Shown here: in pieces, positions 7,822 through 16,898 of the stretch
How the letters are laid out: each line of letters starts with the position of its first letter
Position numbering within the stretch: the first letter of the stretch is position 1
Assembly: GCF_964222135.1 (NCBI RefSeq)
Contig: NZ_CAXQBR010000094.1
Span: forward strand, 62,001-126,000
Reading direction: 5' to 3'
Length of the DNA stretch: 64,000 nt
Origin: Euzebya sp.
GTDB lineage: Bacteria; Actinomycetota; Nitriliruptoria; Euzebyales; Euzebyaceae
Program-made: the position numbers and the translations under genes
The notes under the pieces: generated by a model
Database searches by the model: none
The model's input: the letters and a program-made list of their open reading frames with translations, nothing else
What the model was told of the DNA's origin: nothing

Positions 7822-10368
7822 ATGTCCACCGCTGAGCCCGCACTGCCCACGTCGTTCCGCGAGGGCATGCCGACGATCACCGTCGTGCTCGTCAACCTCG
7901 ACGGCGAGGACATGTTGGGGCCCTGCCTGGACAGCCTCGGCCGCCAGACCTACGACCCGGACCTGGTCGAGGTCATCCTGATCGACAACGCCTCGACCGA
8001 CGGCTCGGTCGACATGGTGCGGAGGCGCTACCCGCACGTCCGGGTGATCGTCAACGACGTCAACGTCGGCTTCGCGCCCGCGGTCAACCAGGGCGCCCGC
8101 CTGGCCAACGGCGAGTACCTGGCGCTGCTCAACAACGACGCCGAGGCCGACCCGAACTGGCTGGTGGAGGCGGCGCTGTACCTGATGGGCCACGAGGAGG
8201 TCGGCTGCGTCGCCTCCCTCATCCTGTCCGAGGACCGCGCCAGCGTGGACTACGCCGGCTCCGCGATGGCCTTCAACGGCATGGGCTACGCGCTGCACAA
8301 CTCGAAGCCGGCCCACGAGATCCCCGGCTACGCCGAGCCGACGCTGTTCGCCTCCGGCGGGGCGATGGTCACCCCCACCGCGCTGTTCGTCGACGCCGGC
8401 GGGTTCGACGAGAGCTACTTCGCGTTCTTCGAGGACGTCGACTACGGCTGGCGCCTGTGGATCCTCGGCCACGAGACCCACTTCGTGCCCGCGTCGAAGG
8501 TCCTGCACCGCCACCACGGGACGATCAAGCGCTTCGGCTACGCCCGCGAGCGCTACCTGCTCGAGCGCAACGCCCTCGCGACGATCTACAAGAACTACGG
8601 CGACGACAACCTGGCCCGCGTGCTGCCCGGCGCGGTGCTGCTGACGCTGATGCGCGGCCTCAGCGACGTCGACGACGACCACGACCTGCCCGACTTCGCC
8701 ATCACCCCGGACGCGGCGAACCTCGACGACACCGACGTGCCGATCTCGGCCCTGTCCGCCGCCCACCTGGCCGCCATGCGCGACTTCGGTCGGGCGCTGC
8801 CGACCCTGACCGCGAAGCGGTCGGCCGTGCAGGGCCGCCGGGTCGCCTCGGACGCCGAGGTGCTGCCGCTGTTCCGCGAGTCGCTCCGTCCGAACGTCGG
8901 CGGCATCGAGTACACCGAGGTCTTCGACGCGGTGCTCGAGGCGTTCGACCTCACCGACGCCCTCGCCGGGCGGGCCCGGGTCCTGATCGTCACCGGTGAC
9001 ACGCTCAGCGCCCGGATGGCCGGACCGGCGATCCGGGCCTACGAGATGGCGACCGTCCTCACCCAAGCGGGGTTCGAGGTGACGCTCGCGTCGACGTCGC
9101 CACCCGAGATCGCCGGCCGCGAGGTGGCCGGGCGGCGGTTCACCGTCACCCACGCCGGACCGCCCGGCGCGCTGATGGCGCTGCTCGACTCGATCGACAT
9201 CGTGATCTTCCAGGGCTTCGTGATGCACGCCCACCCCGAGATCGAGTCCTTCGACGGACCGGTGGTCGTCGACATCTACGACCCCTTCCACCTCGAGAAC
9301 ATGACCGCGCGGAAGCACGAGCTCGACTGGTTCCGCTACACGACGCACAACAGCGACCTGGCGGTCCTCAACCGCCAGCTCGAGCGGGGGGACTTCTTCG
9401 TCTGCGCGTCGGAGAAGCAGCGTGACTTCTGGCTCGGGCAGATGTCGGCGCTCCGGCGGATCAACCCGGCGACGTTCGACGACGACGAGTCGCTCCGCTC
9501 CCTCATCGACGTCGCGCCCTTCGGGCTGCCGGGCGGCCCGCCGGTCCGCACGATGGCGAAGGCGATCCGCGGGGTGGTGCCGGGCATCGAGCCCGACGAC
9601 TTCCTGCTCATCTGGGGCGGGGGGATCTACAACTGGTTCGACCCGCTGACGCTGATCGAGGCGGTCGGCCGCGTCGCCGCCGAGCACCCCGACGTCAAGC
9701 TGTTCTTCATGGGCAACGCCCACCCGAACCCCGAGATCCCGAAGATGGCGATGGCGTCCAACGCCTACGTGCTCGCCGAGAAGCTGGGCCTGCTCGGCAC
9801 CCACGTGTTCTTCAACGAGGGGTGGGTCGAGTACGGCGAGCGCCAGAACTACCTGCTCGAGGCCGACGTGGGCGTGTCGACCCACTACGAGCACCTCGAG
9901 ACCCGCTACAGCTTCCGGACCCGCATCCTCGACTACATCTGGTGCGAGCTGCCGATCATCGCCACCGAGGGCGACACCCTGTCCCTGCTCGCGAAGGAGC
10001 GGGGGCTCGGCATCGCGATCCCGCCCGAGGACGTCGACGCGTGCGCCGACGCGATCCGGCGGCTGCGGGAGGACCGCGCCTTCCACGCGGAGTGCGTCGC
10101 GAACCTGCAGGCGATCAAGCCGGACATGACCTGGGACCGCGCGATGGCGCCGATCGTCGAGTTCTGCATGAACCCGCGCCGTGCCGCCGACGTCACCGGC
10201 GTGCGCCGCGCGTACGTGAAGCTGAACCCGATGCCCGGCGACGTCGTGCCGCCCCGGTCGGCGCTGTACTACGGCAGGCGGTTCCTCGAGAACGCGCGGC
10301 AGCAGGGTCCGCGGGCGGCGCTCACCCACGCCCGCAACATCGTCCGGCACTACACGCGTCGGACCTAG
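7822..10368 (+). CDS. Two-domain GT2-GT4 glycosyltransferase, first paralogue
   Basis: This 848-residue protein fuses two different glycosyltransferases. Residues 19-250 are a GT2 domain: TVVLVNLDGEDMLGPCLDSL, LIDNASTDGS, the metal-binding region NNDAEAD (104-110) and FEDVDYGWRLW (203-213). From about 385 a GT4 domain begins with RVLIVTGDTLSARMAGPAIR, continues through WGGGIYNWFDP near 600, and ends near 790. It has no membrane helix, so it is probably cytoplasmic and could add two sugars in succession to one acceptor. An AGGAG ribosome site lies 8 bases before the ATG. It shares layout and motifs with the gene at 11782. A membrane glycosyltransferase starts 2 bases after its stop. Confidence 0.9.
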   Translation: MSTAEPALPTSFREGMPTITVVLVNLDGEDMLGPCLDSLGRQTYDPDLVEVILIDNASTDGSVDMVRRRYPHVRVIVNDVNVGFAPAVNQGARLANGEYLALLNNDAEADPNWLVEAALYLMGHEEVGCVASLILSEDRASVDYAGSAMAFNGMGYALHNSKPAHEIPGYAEPTLFASGGAMVTPTALFVDAGGFDESYFAFFEDVDYGWRLWILGHETHFVPASKVLHRHHGTIKRFGYARERYLLERNALATIYKNYGDDNLARVLPGAVLLTLMRGLSDVDDDHDLPDFAITPDAANLDDTDVPISALSAAHLAAMRDFGRALPTLTAKRSAVQGRRVASDAEVLPLFRESLRPNVGGIEYTEVFDAVLEAFDLTDALAGRARVLIVTGDTLSARMAGPAIRAYEMATVLTQAGFEVTLASTSPPEIAGREVAGRRFTVTHAGPPGALMALLDSIDIVIFQGFVMHAHPEIESFDGPVVVDIYDPFHLENMTARKHELDWFRYTTHNSDLAVLNRQLERGDFFVCASEKQRDFWLGQMSALRRINPATFDDDESLRSLIDVAPFGLPGGPPVRTMAKAIRGVVPGIEPDDFLLIWGGGIYNWFDPLTLIEAVGRVAAEHPDVKLFFMGNAHPNPEIPKMAMASNAYVLAEKLGLLGTHVFFNEGWVEYGERQNYLLEADVGVSTHYEHLETRYSFRTRILDYIWCELPIIATEGDTLSLLAKERGLGIAIPPEDVDACADAIRRLREDRAFHAECVANLQAIKPDMTWDRAMAPIVEFCMNPRRAADVTGVRRAYVKLNPMPGDVVPPRSALYYGRRFLENARQQGPRAALTHARNIVRHYTRRT

Positions 10369-10370
10369 GC

Positions 10371-11744
10371 GTGCGCGCACCCGCGGTCGTCGGCCGGGCC
10401 GGAGCCCGGCTCGTCCCCGCCCCGCTGCGCGACGACCGCACCCGCGGGCGGCTGCTCGGCTGGCTCGGCGTCGGCCTCGTCGTCCGCCTGCTGATCGCCC
10501 CGTTCACCGTCAGCGCGGACATGCTGGCCGTCTACTGGCGCTCCCACCTGATCGCCTACGACGGGACGGTCTTCAGCGACTACCTGGTCAACATGGGGGC
10601 CCACTACACCCACGCGGTCAGCCTGCGGGTCCTCGACCCGCTGCTGCCGCCGGCCGACGTGCTGTGGACCGACCCGTGGTGGTGGTCGGACTCAGTCGGC
10701 CTGGCGCCACAGGTGCAGCGGGCGTTCGTCGACACCGACGGGATCTTCGGCACCCTCCTCACCCTCAAGCTCCCCTACCTGGCCTTCGACCTCCTCGCCG
10801 GGCTCGTCCTGCTCGCGCTCGTCGCCCGCTGCGCCCCGCGGGCGGTCGAGCGGAGCTGGGCGTTCTGGATGCTGTCGCCCATCGGGCTCTACGCGACCTA
10901 CGCGTTCGGGCGCTACGAGATGTTCGCGGTCGCGCTGGTCGTCGTGGCGCTGTGGGCCTGCGAGCGGCGCCACCTCTGGTGGGGTGCGCTCGCGCTCGGC
11001 ATCGCGATCACGATGCGGGGCTACCCGATCCTGCTCGTCCCGGCCTTCGCGCTGGTGGTCAGCCCGAAGCTGCTGCGCCAGATCGCCTGGGCCGCCGTCG
11101 CGCTGGCCCCCTTCGCGCTGGTGCTGGCCACCAACACCCTGCTGGCCGACACGGTCGGCGAGTTCGCCCGGCTGCGGGACTTCGACACCGGCTCGACGTT
11201 CCTCGCCTACACCGTCGACGTGGACGGCCCCGGCCCGATCTACCTCTTCGTGCTGTTCCTGCTGGGGCTGTACGGGGTCATGTTGGGCCGTGCGCGCGGC
11301 TGGTGGGGGAGGGGACCGGTCGCGGTCGAGGACCTGTGGGTCTGGCTGCTGGTCCTCCACGCCGGCCTGTTCGCCCTGACCACGTTCAGCGCCCACTACT
11401 TCGCCTGGTTCACCCCGTTCGTCGCGCTCGGCCTGGCCCGCCGACCGACGTGGCGGGGGCTCGGCTGGCTGCACCTGCTGCAGGTGGTGGTCGTGCTCGC
11501 GATGGCCGACCTCCTCGGTGGGCCCGGGACCACCTGGGGGCTGTTCCAGCCGCTGCAGCCGGACCTGGCCGACGCCGTCCCGACCCTCCGCGAGCTGCTG
11601 CTGACCGCGCCGGACGCCGCCGAGCAGGCCGCCGGGGCGCTCCGCACCGCCTTCATCGCGCTGACCGCCCTGCTGGCCTGGCCGGCGCTCGCCGAGCTGT
11701 GGCGTGGCGATCCGGCCGAGGGCGCCCTCAGCCCCCCTCCGTAG
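10371..11744 (+). CDS. Polytopic membrane glycosyltransferase (GT-C-like)
   Basis: This 457-residue protein has about ten hydrophobic segments and starts with GTG two bases after the preceding stop. The stretch AFGRYEMFAVALVVVALW and GIAITMRGYPILLVPAFAL resembles PIG-M-like and related GT-C mannosyltransferases, which use polyprenyl-phosphate sugars outside the membrane. An early acidic loop after helix 1 would be the catalytic site in that fold, but I cannot assign the residue. The polyprenyl-sugar synthase at 6034 could supply its donor. The tight spacing to both GT2-GT4 paralogues implies one pathway. The exact family needs a profile search. Confidence 0.75.
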   Translation: MRAPAVVGRAGARLVPAPLRDDRTRGRLLGWLGVGLVVRLLIAPFTVSADMLAVYWRSHLIAYDGTVFSDYLVNMGAHYTHAVSLRVLDPLLPPADVLWTDPWWWSDSVGLAPQVQRAFVDTDGIFGTLLTLKLPYLAFDLLAGLVLLALVARCAPRAVERSWAFWMLSPIGLYATYAFGRYEMFAVALVVVALWACERRHLWWGALALGIAITMRGYPILLVPAFALVVSPKLLRQIAWAAVALAPFALVLATNTLLADTVGEFARLRDFDTGSTFLAYTVDVDGPGPIYLFVLFLLGLYGVMLGRARGWWGRGPVAVEDLWVWLLVLHAGLFALTTFSAHYFAWFTPFVALGLARRPTWRGLGWLHLLQVVVVLAMADLLGGPGTTWGLFQPLQPDLADAVPTLRELLLTAPDAAEQAAGALRTAFIALTALLAWPALAELWRGDPAEGALSPPP

Positions 11745-11781
11745 GCTGGCCCGCGACCCGTCCCCTCCTCCGGAGACCCCC

Positions 11782-14355
11782 GTGACTCGATCCCTCCCCA
11801 CGGTCACCGTCGTCATCATCAACTACAACGGCGGCGACTTCCTGCTGCCGTGCCTGCAGTCGGTGCTGGACCAGGACTACCCCGCCGACCGCGTCGAGGT
11901 CCTGCTGATCGACAACCACTCGACCGACGGGTCCCTCGAGAAGGCCCGGGCGCAGTTCCCCACCATCCGCATCGTCGAGAACGAGCGCAACGGCGGGTTC
12001 GCGCCGGTCGTCAACCAGGGCGCCCGCCTGGGGAGGGGTGAGTACGTCGCGCTGCTCAACACCGACGCCGTCGCCGACCCCACCTGGCTGCGCGAGCTGA
12101 TCCTCCCCCTCGTCGGGGACCCCCGCATCAAGGTGACCGGCGGGCTGCTGCTCGACGACACCGGCACCCGGGTCGACTTCGCCGGCGGGGTCCTCGCGTT
12201 CTACGGGCAGGGCTTCATCCCCCACCGCGGGGAGGCACCGCCGGCGGACCTGCGCCGCCGCCCCTCGATCTTCGTGTGCGGCGCCTCGATGGCGATGCCG
12301 CGCAAGTGGTTCCTCGAGGTCGGCGGGTTCGACGAGGACTTCTTCGCGTTCGTCGAGGACGTCGACTTCGGCTGGCGGACCTGGGTGCTCGGCGGGGAGG
12401 TCTGGTTCATCCCCGAGTCCGTCGCGCGCCACCGCCACCACGGCACGATCGAGCGCTTCGGCCACCCGCGGGAGCAGTACCTCATCGAGCGCAACGCGCT
12501 GGCCAGCGTGTTCAAGAACTTCGACGACGACAACCTCGCCCGCACGCTGCCGTCGTCGCTGATGCTGTCGCTGCTCCGCGGGTTCCACGACGAGCGGTCC
12601 GAGCTGGGCGACTACCGGATCTCCGAGGAGTCCGCCGGCACCCCGCCGCCCGAGCCGGTCGTGTCGTCCCTGACCGGGGCGCACATGGCGGCGATCCGCG
12701 ACTTCGGGCTGATGCTCGAGAAGCTGCGCCACAAGCGTGCGTTCATCCAGGACAACCGGCAGCGGCCGGACGCCGACGTCTTCCGGTTGTTCGACAACCC
12801 CGTGGCGGCGAACGTGGTCGACCCGGTCTTCACCTCGGTGTTCCACCAGGTGATCGACGCCTTCGACATGTCCTGGCCGGGACGCTCCCGCCAGCGCGTC
12901 CTGATCCTGACCGCCGACCCGCTCGGCGCGAAGATGGCCGGTCCGGCGATCCGCGTGTGGGAGATGGCCCGCGCGCTGTCGGCCGAGCACGACGTGCTGG
13001 TCGCCTCCACCCACGAGCCCCAGACGTCGGCCGCCGAGCGCGCCGCGTCAGCGGGGCGCTCGGGACCGGCCGGGGGGCAAGCCGGTCCGGCCGAAGGTCG
13101 AAGCGGCTTGGGCGGGTTCCGGCTCGGCCACATCGACGACTCGAACGCCCGGCGGCTCGCCGACTGGGCCGACGTGATCGTCACCCAGGGGTTCATGCTG
13201 CACTTCTTCCCGCAGCTCGCCCGGTCCGAGGCGGCGATCGTCGTCGACATCTACGACCCGTTCCACATCGAGGCGCTGGTCATGCGGAAGGACCTGCCGC
13301 CGGAGGAGCGCTGGAACACGATGAACTCCGACGCCGACGTCGTGAACGCCCAGCTGGAGCGCGGGGACCTGCTGCTGTGCGCGTCGGAGTCCCAGCGCGA
13401 CTTCTGGCTCGGCCAGCTCGCGTCGCTCAAGCGGATCAACCCCGCGACGTACGACGAGGACCCCGACCTGCGGCGGCTCCTGACCGTCGTGCCCTTCGGC
13501 CTGCCGGCCGAGCCGCCGGTCCAGACGCGCCGGGCGATCCGCGACACGACCGACGGGATCGGCGACGACGACATCGTCCTGCTGTGGGGCGGTGGCATCT
13601 ACAACTGGTTCGACCCGGCCACGCTGATCCGCGGGTTGCACACCGCCATCCAGTCCGAGCCGCGGCTCAAGCTCTACTTCCTGGGCACCGCCCACCCCAA
13701 CCCGGCGGTCCCCGAGATGGCGCGGCTGTCCGAGGCGCACCGCGTCGCCGAGGAGCTCGACCTGCTCGGCACCCACGTGTTCTTCAACTCCGGCTGGGTC
13801 GACTACGACGACCGCGCGAACTACCTGCTCGACGCCGACATCGGGGTCTCGACGCACTTCCTGCACCTCGAGACCAAGCTCAGCTTCCGGACCCGGATCC
13901 TCGACTACCTGTGGGCCGGCCTGCCGATCCTCACCACCGGCGGGGACCTCCTCAGCGGCCTGGTCACCACCCACGGGCTGGGTGAGGTCGTCGAGGCGGA
14001 GGACCCCGACGCGATCGCCGGCGCCCTGCTGCGGCTGGCCGATCCCTCCACCCGTGAGGGGGTCCGCGCCAACGTGACGGCGTTCGCGCCGACGATGACC
14101 TGGGACCGCGCGCTGGAGCCGCTGGTCGAGTTCTGCCGGTTCCCACGTCGCGCCCCGGATCTCCGCAGCGACGAGCCCCGGTACCTGGTCCGGCGCGATC
14201 GCAACCGGCTGACCCGGCGGAGCCCGCGCGATCTCGTGCGCAAGTTCCAGGACTTCGCGGCCGAGCAGGGTGTGCGCGGCGCGGTGGCCGAGGGCGTCAA
14301 CTCCCTCCGGGTCCGCCTCGCCGCACGTCGCGCGCGGGCGCAGGCCGAGGCCTGA
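11782..14355 (+). CDS. Two-domain GT2-GT4 glycosyltransferase, second paralogue
   Basis: This 857-residue protein repeats the architecture of the gene at 7822. The GT2 half has TVTVVIINYNGGDFLLPCL, NHSTDGS, LLNTDAVADPTW and FVEDVDFGWRTW. The GT4 half starts near 373 with VLILTADPLGAKMAGPAIR and includes WGGGIYNWFDPATLI. A Gly/Ala/Ser-rich insertion at about 417-443 is absent from the first paralogue. I use GTG 11782 because homology to the paralogue starts there; an earlier ATG at 11704 lies inside the previous gene. The stop lies 59 bases inside the 3' end of the convergent DUF2142 gene. The two paralogues likely act at different steps of one glycan. Confidence 0.9.
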   Translation: MTRSLPTVTVVIINYNGGDFLLPCLQSVLDQDYPADRVEVLLIDNHSTDGSLEKARAQFPTIRIVENERNGGFAPVVNQGARLGRGEYVALLNTDAVADPTWLRELILPLVGDPRIKVTGGLLLDDTGTRVDFAGGVLAFYGQGFIPHRGEAPPADLRRRPSIFVCGASMAMPRKWFLEVGGFDEDFFAFVEDVDFGWRTWVLGGEVWFIPESVARHRHHGTIERFGHPREQYLIERNALASVFKNFDDDNLARTLPSSLMLSLLRGFHDERSELGDYRISEESAGTPPPEPVVSSLTGAHMAAIRDFGLMLEKLRHKRAFIQDNRQRPDADVFRLFDNPVAANVVDPVFTSVFHQVIDAFDMSWPGRSRQRVLILTADPLGAKMAGPAIRVWEMARALSAEHDVLVASTHEPQTSAAERAASAGRSGPAGGQAGPAEGRSGLGGFRLGHIDDSNARRLADWADVIVTQGFMLHFFPQLARSEAAIVVDIYDPFHIEALVMRKDLPPEERWNTMNSDADVVNAQLERGDLLLCASESQRDFWLGQLASLKRINPATYDEDPDLRRLLTVVPFGLPAEPPVQTRRAIRDTTDGIGDDDIVLLWGGGIYNWFDPATLIRGLHTAIQSEPRLKLYFLGTAHPNPAVPEMARLSEAHRVAEELDLLGTHVFFNSGWVDYDDRANYLLDADIGVSTHFLHLETKLSFRTRILDYLWAGLPILTTGGDLLSGLVTTHGLGEVVEAEDPDAIAGALLRLADPSTREGVRANVTAFAPTMTWDRALEPLVEFCRFPRRAPDLRSDEPRYLVRRDRNRLTRRSPRDLVRKFQDFAAEQGVRGAVAEGVNSLRVRLAARRARAQAEA

Positions 14356-15856
14356 CCGCGGGTCCCGCGACCAGCGGGGTGAGCGCCAGCGCCACCGCGC
14401 CGGCCACAGCGGCGAGGAGGACCACCAGATCTGGTCCCGGCGGCCCCCAGGCGGGGTCGGTCAGGTGGTCGAGCAGCGCGCTGCCGCGCCCCGTCCCGTA
14501 GCGGGACGCCGCCTGGAGGTGCGCCGCGACGTGCACGACGGCGACCGTCCCCGCCACCACCGCGATCAGCAGACCGGGCAGCCGGGTCGGCAGCCGGTGG
14601 CCGCGGTGGGCGACGGTGAGGGCGGTCACCGCGGCGATGCCGAAGGCCACCGGGATCGTGTAGCGGCCCTGCCAGGTGAAGCCCATCTCGGGGGCCGTCA
14701 GGCCCTCCGCGACGACGGGGAGCGCCGCGGTGCCGACGACGAGCGCGGCCAGGACGGCGCGCTGGCGCCAGGTGCCGACCAGCGCGGCGGCGAGGAGTGC
14801 CGCACCGGTCGCGGCCGCCCACAGCCACAGCATGGGGGAGGGGAGGGGCAGGTCGAGCGTGCCGAACACGCCGACGAGCTGTGCGAGGCGCCCCTCGGAC
14901 ATCGCGAGCGACTGGGCGATCGCCCCCTCGGTCGTGAGCGCCGGGTTCGGGCGGCCCACGAAGGTCTCCAGGGCACCGGACCAGGCGACCCAGACCCCGG
15001 CGCCGGCGATGCCGATCGCGGCGACCGCGGCGGCGATCCGCGCCGTGCGGCTGGCGCGGAGGGCGGCCCAGCGGTCGGCGTCGAGCGACACGACCAGCGC
15101 GGTGACGACGATCCCGACGGCGATCAGCGGGGACAGCGGGCGGCTCCACGCCGTCCCGACCGCGGCCAGGGCGGCGATGCCGGCGACCCGGCGGTCGTCG
15201 GGGGTCCGGACCAGCGCGATGACGCCCAGCCACAGCGCCGCAGAGGCGGCGATCTCCATCCCGTTCGGGTTCAGCGTCCCGAGCAGGAACACCGCCGTCG
15301 GGGTCAGCCCCAGCAGGGTCGCGGCCACCGCCAGCCGGCTGCCGAGGCGGGCGGCCAGCCACACCGCGGCGCCGACCACCAGTGAGCCGGCCAGCGCCTG
15401 GGCGAGCCGGCCGGCGTACAGCGCCGGGGTGGGGTCGAGCACCCGGCTGGGGGCGCCGACCAGGGCGTACCACAGCGGCGGGTACGCCCCGGCTGCGGTG
15501 GCCTGCAGGATCGTCCCGTCGGCCGGGCCGAGGGTCGGCATGCACGCCGCGGGCGCGCCGTCGGCCACGCAGCCGCCGAGGGTCTCGATGCCGCGGTAGC
15601 CGGCGGGCACCGCGACCTCGAACAGGACGGCCTCCTCGCCGGTGGCCTCGTTGGCGAACGCGAAGGGCCGTCCGAGCAGGTCGCCGTGGGCCAGCGACAC
15701 CGCCCGGATCGCGTGCGCCGCCTCGTCGGGGGAGGTCATCAGCGGGCTGGTCAGGGCCCAGGCCGAGGCGAGGAGGGCGCAGCCGAGCACCGCCACCGCC
15801 GCCGCGCGGCGGGCGCGGCGATCGGCGTCGGTCGCGGTGCGTGCGCTGTCGAGCAT
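14297..15856 (-). CDS. DUF2142 polytopic membrane protein
   Basis: This 519-residue protein has a short cytoplasmic N-terminus and about ten to twelve membrane helices. After helix 1 comes TSPLMTSPDEAAHAIRAVSL, where the Asp-Glu pair in a PDE-x-x-H setting is the typical DUF2142/GT-C-like loop. Such proteins occur in polysaccharide loci and are thought to be membrane glycosyltransferases, although activity is unproven. ATG 15856 is chosen because GGGGAGG lies just upstream; a longer frame adds only an Arg-rich stretch. It is encoded opposite to the glycosyltransferase series, and its last 59 bases overlap the end of the gene at 11782. Four palindromic boxes lie 103-224 bases upstream of its start. 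Confidence 0.85.
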   Translation of the reverse strand: MLDSARTATDADRRARRAAAVAVLGCALLASAWALTSPLMTSPDEAAHAIRAVSLAHGDLLGRPFAFANEATGEEAVLFEVAVPAGYRGIETLGGCVADGAPAACMPTLGPADGTILQATAAGAYPPLWYALVGAPSRVLDPTPALYAGRLAQALAGSLVVGAAVWLAARLGSRLAVAATLLGLTPTAVFLLGTLNPNGMEIAASAALWLGVIALVRTPDDRRVAGIAALAAVGTAWSRPLSPLIAVGIVVTALVVSLDADRWAALRASRTARIAAAVAAIGIAGAGVWVAWSGALETFVGRPNPALTTEGAIAQSLAMSEGRLAQLVGVFGTLDLPLPSPMLWLWAAATGAALLAAALVGTWRQRAVLAALVVGTAALPVVAEGLTAPEMGFTWQGRYTIPVAFGIAAVTALTVAHRGHRLPTRLPGLLIAVVAGTVAVVHVAAHLQAASRYGTGRGSALLDHLTDPAWGPPGPDLVVLLAAVAGAVALALTPLVAGPAVRPRPAPARDVRRGGPGGS

Positions 15857-15958
15857 GACCTCCCCGTCGTCGTACCGGCCCAGCGTGGTGCGCCGTGGAC
15901 GACGTCGCACCCGCCGTCGGCTGTGCCGGATGGCCGGTCCGGGCCCCACGCGCCGGAA

Positions 15959-16080
15959 CTCAGATCTGAGCCCCAGGTCCGTGGGTGGAGCTCCGGCTCA
16001 GATCTGGGATCCTGGTCGGGCGAGCTCGAGCTCGGATCTGAGGGGTAGGTCCGCCGGCGCAGCCACGGCTCAGATCCGAG
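15959..16080. repeat. Four copies of a 12-bp palindrome CTCAGATCTGAG
   Basis: The copies are CTCAGATCTGAG (15959-15970, perfect), CTCAGATCTGGG (15997-16008), CTCGGATCTGAG (16031-16042) and CTCAGATCCGAG (16069-16080). Each imperfect copy differs by one base. The start-to-start spacing is 38, 34 and 38 bases. They fill the gap between the lipoprotein gene and the DUF2142 gene, both on the minus strand, and the last copy overlaps the lipoprotein stop codon. An operator array for DUF2142 or a small REP-like repeat are the main options. Confidence 0.85.
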
Positions 16081-16762
16081 GATCACGACGGCGCAGGCCC
16101 CACGCCGCCAGGGTCAGCCCGCCGGCGGCCGCCAGCAGCCACAGCACGGCGAAGACCGGTTCGTCGGCCAGACGGGCACCGGTCGACCGCGCCACCTCGA
16201 CGACCTGGTCCACCACCTCGCCGGGACCCGATGGGCTGATCACCCGGAACGCGAGATCCCCCTCGATCGACCCGCCCGCGACCGACCCGCCCGCGACGAG
16301 CTCACCGCCGGCGTAGGGGTCGTTGGTGATCCCGTCGGTCCCCTCGAGCGGGGTGTTGGCCCACAGGGCGAGCGGGCTCCCACCCTGCCAGCCGACCTCT
16401 GCCAGCACCACGTCGCCCACCTCGACGGCCGGCTCGAACCGCGCCTCGGCCCAGCCGCCGTCGACCAGCACGTCGCCGGGGACCGCGGCTGACGCGAGCA
16501 CCTCCCCGCTGGCGGGGTCTCGCAGCGCCACCTCGAGCTCGCCGGTCGGGTCCGGGTCGGCGGCGAACGTGGCGACCACGACGGCGAGGCCGCTGACCCG
16601 GTCGTCGGCGGGGTTGACCGTCTGCCCGACGACCTCGCCGGCCTCCAGGGTGATCGGCGTGTTGAGGGTCGGCTGGAACGGCTCGCCGCCCACGCGCCCG
16701 CAGCCGGCGGCGCCGGCGAGCAGCACCACCACCAGCGCCAGTCCGGCCGTCGCACGTCGCAT
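16070..16762 (-). CDS. Lipoprotein with C-terminal membrane helix
   Basis: This 230-residue protein starts MRRATAGLALVVVLLAGAAG and continues with Cys21, a plausible lipobox. The middle is beta-rich, with wording such as LEVALRDPASGEVLASA and LALWANTPLEGTDG, which looks like a carbohydrate-binding-like sandwich, but I recognise no family. A hydrophobic helix (about 198-220) followed by RRRDP ends the protein, so both ends may be attached to the membrane. A TAGCCT box seven bases before the ATG suggests leaderless transcription. It may share an operon with the DUF2142 gene, but the 213-base gap with four palindromes makes separate control likely. Confidence 0.75.
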   Translation of the reverse strand: MRRATAGLALVVVLLAGAAGCGRVGGEPFQPTLNTPITLEAGEVVGQTVNPADDRVSGLAVVVATFAADPDPTGELEVALRDPASGEVLASAAVPGDVLVDGGWAEARFEPAVEVGDVVLAEVGWQGGSPLALWANTPLEGTDGITNDPYAGGELVAGGSVAGGSIEGDLAFRVISPSGPGEVVDQVVEVARSTGARLADEPVFAVLWLLAAAGGLTLAAWGLRRRDPRI

Positions 16763-16769
16763 GCACGCA

Positions 16770-16775
16770 AGGCTA
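16770..16775 (-). promoter_or_regulatory. TAGCCT -10 box, leaderless type
   Basis: TAGCCT on the minus strand lies seven bases before the ATG of the lipoprotein gene, with no Shine-Dalgarno sequence between. Confidence 0.4.
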
Positions 16776-16809
16776 GTGCCGGGCGGGCCGGTCGGGCGGG
16801 GGGTGATCG

Positions 16810-16837
16810 TTCGGACGGGGGTCACGGCACGGTAGCG
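16810..16837 (+). promoter_or_regulatory. Putative promoter of the CAP-CWB2 gene
   Basis: TTCGGA (16810-16815) and TAGCGT (16832-16837) are separated by 16 bases. The start codon lies 61 bases further on. Confidence 0.3.
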
Positions 16838-16898
16838 TGCGGCAGCCTGTTCGGATCGCGGGGGGCGCGACGACCGCACGGGGACCCACGACGACCAC

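Noticed and set aside
14424-14436. ACCAGATCTGGT palindrome resembling the four upstream boxes
   Set aside because: It lies within the DUF2142 coding region and matches only the AGATCT core, so it is not counted as a fifth box.
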